A stretch of 25,825 nucleotides of DNA from the NCBI GenBank assembly GCA_023434825.1, contig JAEYSH010000047.1, forward strand, positions 1 to 25,825, written 5' to 3'. How positions within the stretch are numbered: position 1 is the first letter of the stretch; every line of letters begins with the position of its first letter. The DNA is from Methanobacteriota archaeon (GTDB lineage: Archaea; Methanobacteriota; Methanobacteria; Methanobacteriales; Methanobacteriaceae). This document shows positions 24,812 to 25,825 of the stretch, one piece after another. Under the pieces are notes generated by a model that was not told the DNA's origin, searched no databases, and saw only the letters and a list, made by a program, of their open reading frames with translations. A program made the translations under genes and the position numbers.

Positions 24812-25123
24812 TTAATCTAATTCACTATCTACGTAATCCAGATAATCTTTAGATCCCTCTATTATAGGAATTGCTAGAATAGCGGGAGTATCATAACTGT
24901 GAATTTCTTTAACCCTTTTTATAATTTTATCTATGTTTTCTTGTTTAGTTTTTGCAATAAGAAGAGATTCTTCATCATCCTCTATTTTTCCTTTCCAAAG
25001 ATAAATAGATTCAATTGAAGGAACAATATTTACACAGGCCGTTAATTTCTCAGAAACTAGCATTTTCCCTATATTTCTTGACTCTTCTTTTCCTGACGTT
25101 GTTATATAAACAAAAGCATACAT
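24812..25123 (-). CDS. cutA: CutA-like divalent-cation tolerance protein
   Basis: This 103-residue, trimeric ferredoxin-like fold protein has the family blocks VYITTSGKEESRNIGKMLV (5-23), TACVNIVPSIESIYLWKGKI (28-47), DDEESLLIAKT and HSYDTPAI (75-82). CutA is linked with copper/divalent metal tolerance in bacteria, but its biochemical role is unsettled. The length is standard. The gap to nadE is 11 bp and the ribosome binding site (AGGAAG) overlaps the nadE stop, so coupling is likely. Confidence 0.94.
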   Translation of the reverse strand: MYAFVYITTSGKEESRNIGKMLVSEKLTACVNIVPSIESIYLWKGKIEDDEESLLIAKTKQENIDKIIKRVKEIHSYDTPAILAIPIIEGSKDYLDYVDSELD

Positions 25124-25134
25124 AATTTGTCTTC

Positions 25135-25825
25135 CTATCTTATTTCTGCAATAGTAGGTGAGGATAATTTATGTTTTGATGCTTTTACCATATTTTTAAT
25201 CCTTAAAACTTCATCATGCTGAATATTAAGCTCTTTAGAAATTTCATCAGTTTTTAGCCCTTTATTTGTCATAAGATACAATATTTTATCTAAATATTCG
25301 TATTTTATGCCTAACTCTTCTTCATCAGTTTGTCCAGTCCATAATCCCGCAGTAGGAGCTTTTTCAATGATATTTTTTGGAACTCCAATATAATTTGCAA
25401 TTTCTCGCACTTCAGTTTTATAAAGGTCTCCAATTGGTAAGATATCCACGCCGCCGTCACCATATTTTGTAAAGTACCCTACCAGTAACTCTGTTCTATT
25501 ACCGGTTCCAGCGACTATGCGTTGCATTGCATTGGAATGATAATAGAGGATCATCATTCTTATTCTTGCTTTTAAATTTCCATTTGCTAAATTACTTTTA
25601 CTGCATTCACTGCAAAGTTCTGGAAATGGTTTTATAAGATCATCTATGTGAACAATCTTATATTTGATTCCTAAGTTCTCTGCTACTTCGATAGCATCAT
25701 CAATATCTTCTTTTGAGGTTGTTACACTTGGAAGTACAAGTCCAATTATATCTTCTTTTTTAACAGTGCCGGCACAAAGATAAGCTACCAAAGAGGAATC
25801 AATCCCTCCACTTAAACCAATAACC
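25135..25825 (-). CDS. nadE: NAD+ synthase, N-terminus outside window
   Basis: The frame is open to the right edge. The first visible codons give VIGLSGGIDSS, the ATP-pyrophosphatase PP-loop, followed by VAYLCAGTVK; an internal TTG at 25791 is not the true start. About 229 residues are present, so only some 25-40 are missing. GTGNRTELLVGYFTKYGDGG and DILPIGDLYKTEV are typical of ammonia-dependent NadE, which amidates nicotinic acid adenine dinucleotide to NAD+. No glutaminase domain is visible. It is the first visible gene of the nadE-cutA-leuS operon. Confidence 0.95.
   Translation of the reverse strand, partial: VIGLSGGIDSSLVAYLCAGTVKKEDIIGLVLPSVTTSKEDIDDAIEVAENLGIKYKIVHIDDLIKPFPELCSECSKSNLANGNLKARIRMMILYYHSNAMQRIVAGTGNRTELLVGYFTKYGDGGVDILPIGDLYKTEVREIANYIGVPKNIIEKAPTAGLWTGQTDEEELGIKYEYLDKILYLMTNKGLKTDEISKELNIQHDEVLRIKNMVKASKHKLSSPTIAEIR

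Noticed and set aside
1..25825. CRISPR array, tRNA, rRNA or transposase
   Set aside because: All spacers were read for regular repeats, cloverleaf-like arms and transposase motifs; none was found.

Overview
The window looks like chromosomal DNA from a methanogenic archaeon of the Methanobacteriales, most likely a mesophilic Methanobacterium-type organism. The evidence is an archaeal RadA next to a multi-OB-fold RPA, a methanogenesis marker 11 protein, a CfbA-type chelatase, a UbiD of the archaeal mevalonate-pathway size, archaeal-type LeuS, strong GGAGG/GGTGA ribosome binding sites and low GC. The order radA, rpa, leuC, leuD, leuB, cysteine desulfurase, ribH recalls the Methanothermobacter chromosome; that comparison is from memory and was not checked by alignment.

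Layout. Positions 1-1916 (+) hold three tandem hemerythrin genes (the first cut by the window edge) and an alpha/beta hydrolase. Positions 2001-3612 hold an AEC transporter (-) and an SRPBCC gene (+) whose CFI-box C-terminal domain lies in another frame. Positions 3654-7033 (-) hold radA and rpa. A divergent promoter region leads into leuC-leuD-leuB-cysteine desulfurase (+), a 28-residue membrane peptide, ribH and the marker 11 gene, to 13044. A membrane glycosyltransferase (-) is followed by a two-domain purE, a 44-residue membrane protein and ubiD (+, 14933-17404). Positions 17405-18460 look like a small insertion carrying one gene (-), read here as a diverged HhH-GPD DNA glycosylase-like protein. 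From 18510 to the end everything is on the minus strand: an AmmeMemoRadiSam radical SAM enzyme, thiL, cfbA overlapping a DUF35 Zn-ribbon/OB gene, then leuS, cutA and nadE (cut by the right edge).

Most genes are housekeeping: recombination and single-strand DNA binding, leucine biosynthesis, sulfur mobilisation, riboflavin, purine, thiamine, isoprenoid, F430 and NAD synthesis. The accessory material is the hemerythrin cluster, the split SRPBCC/CFI gene and the insertion at the 3' end of ubiD. That insertion is the most interesting part. A 28-bp near-repeat (25/28) of the ubiD 3' end occurs again 1.08 kb downstream and is followed at once by what looks like the original ubiD terminator, as if an element had integrated at the gene end and rebuilt it. 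No rRNA, tRNA, CRISPR array or transposase gene was seen.
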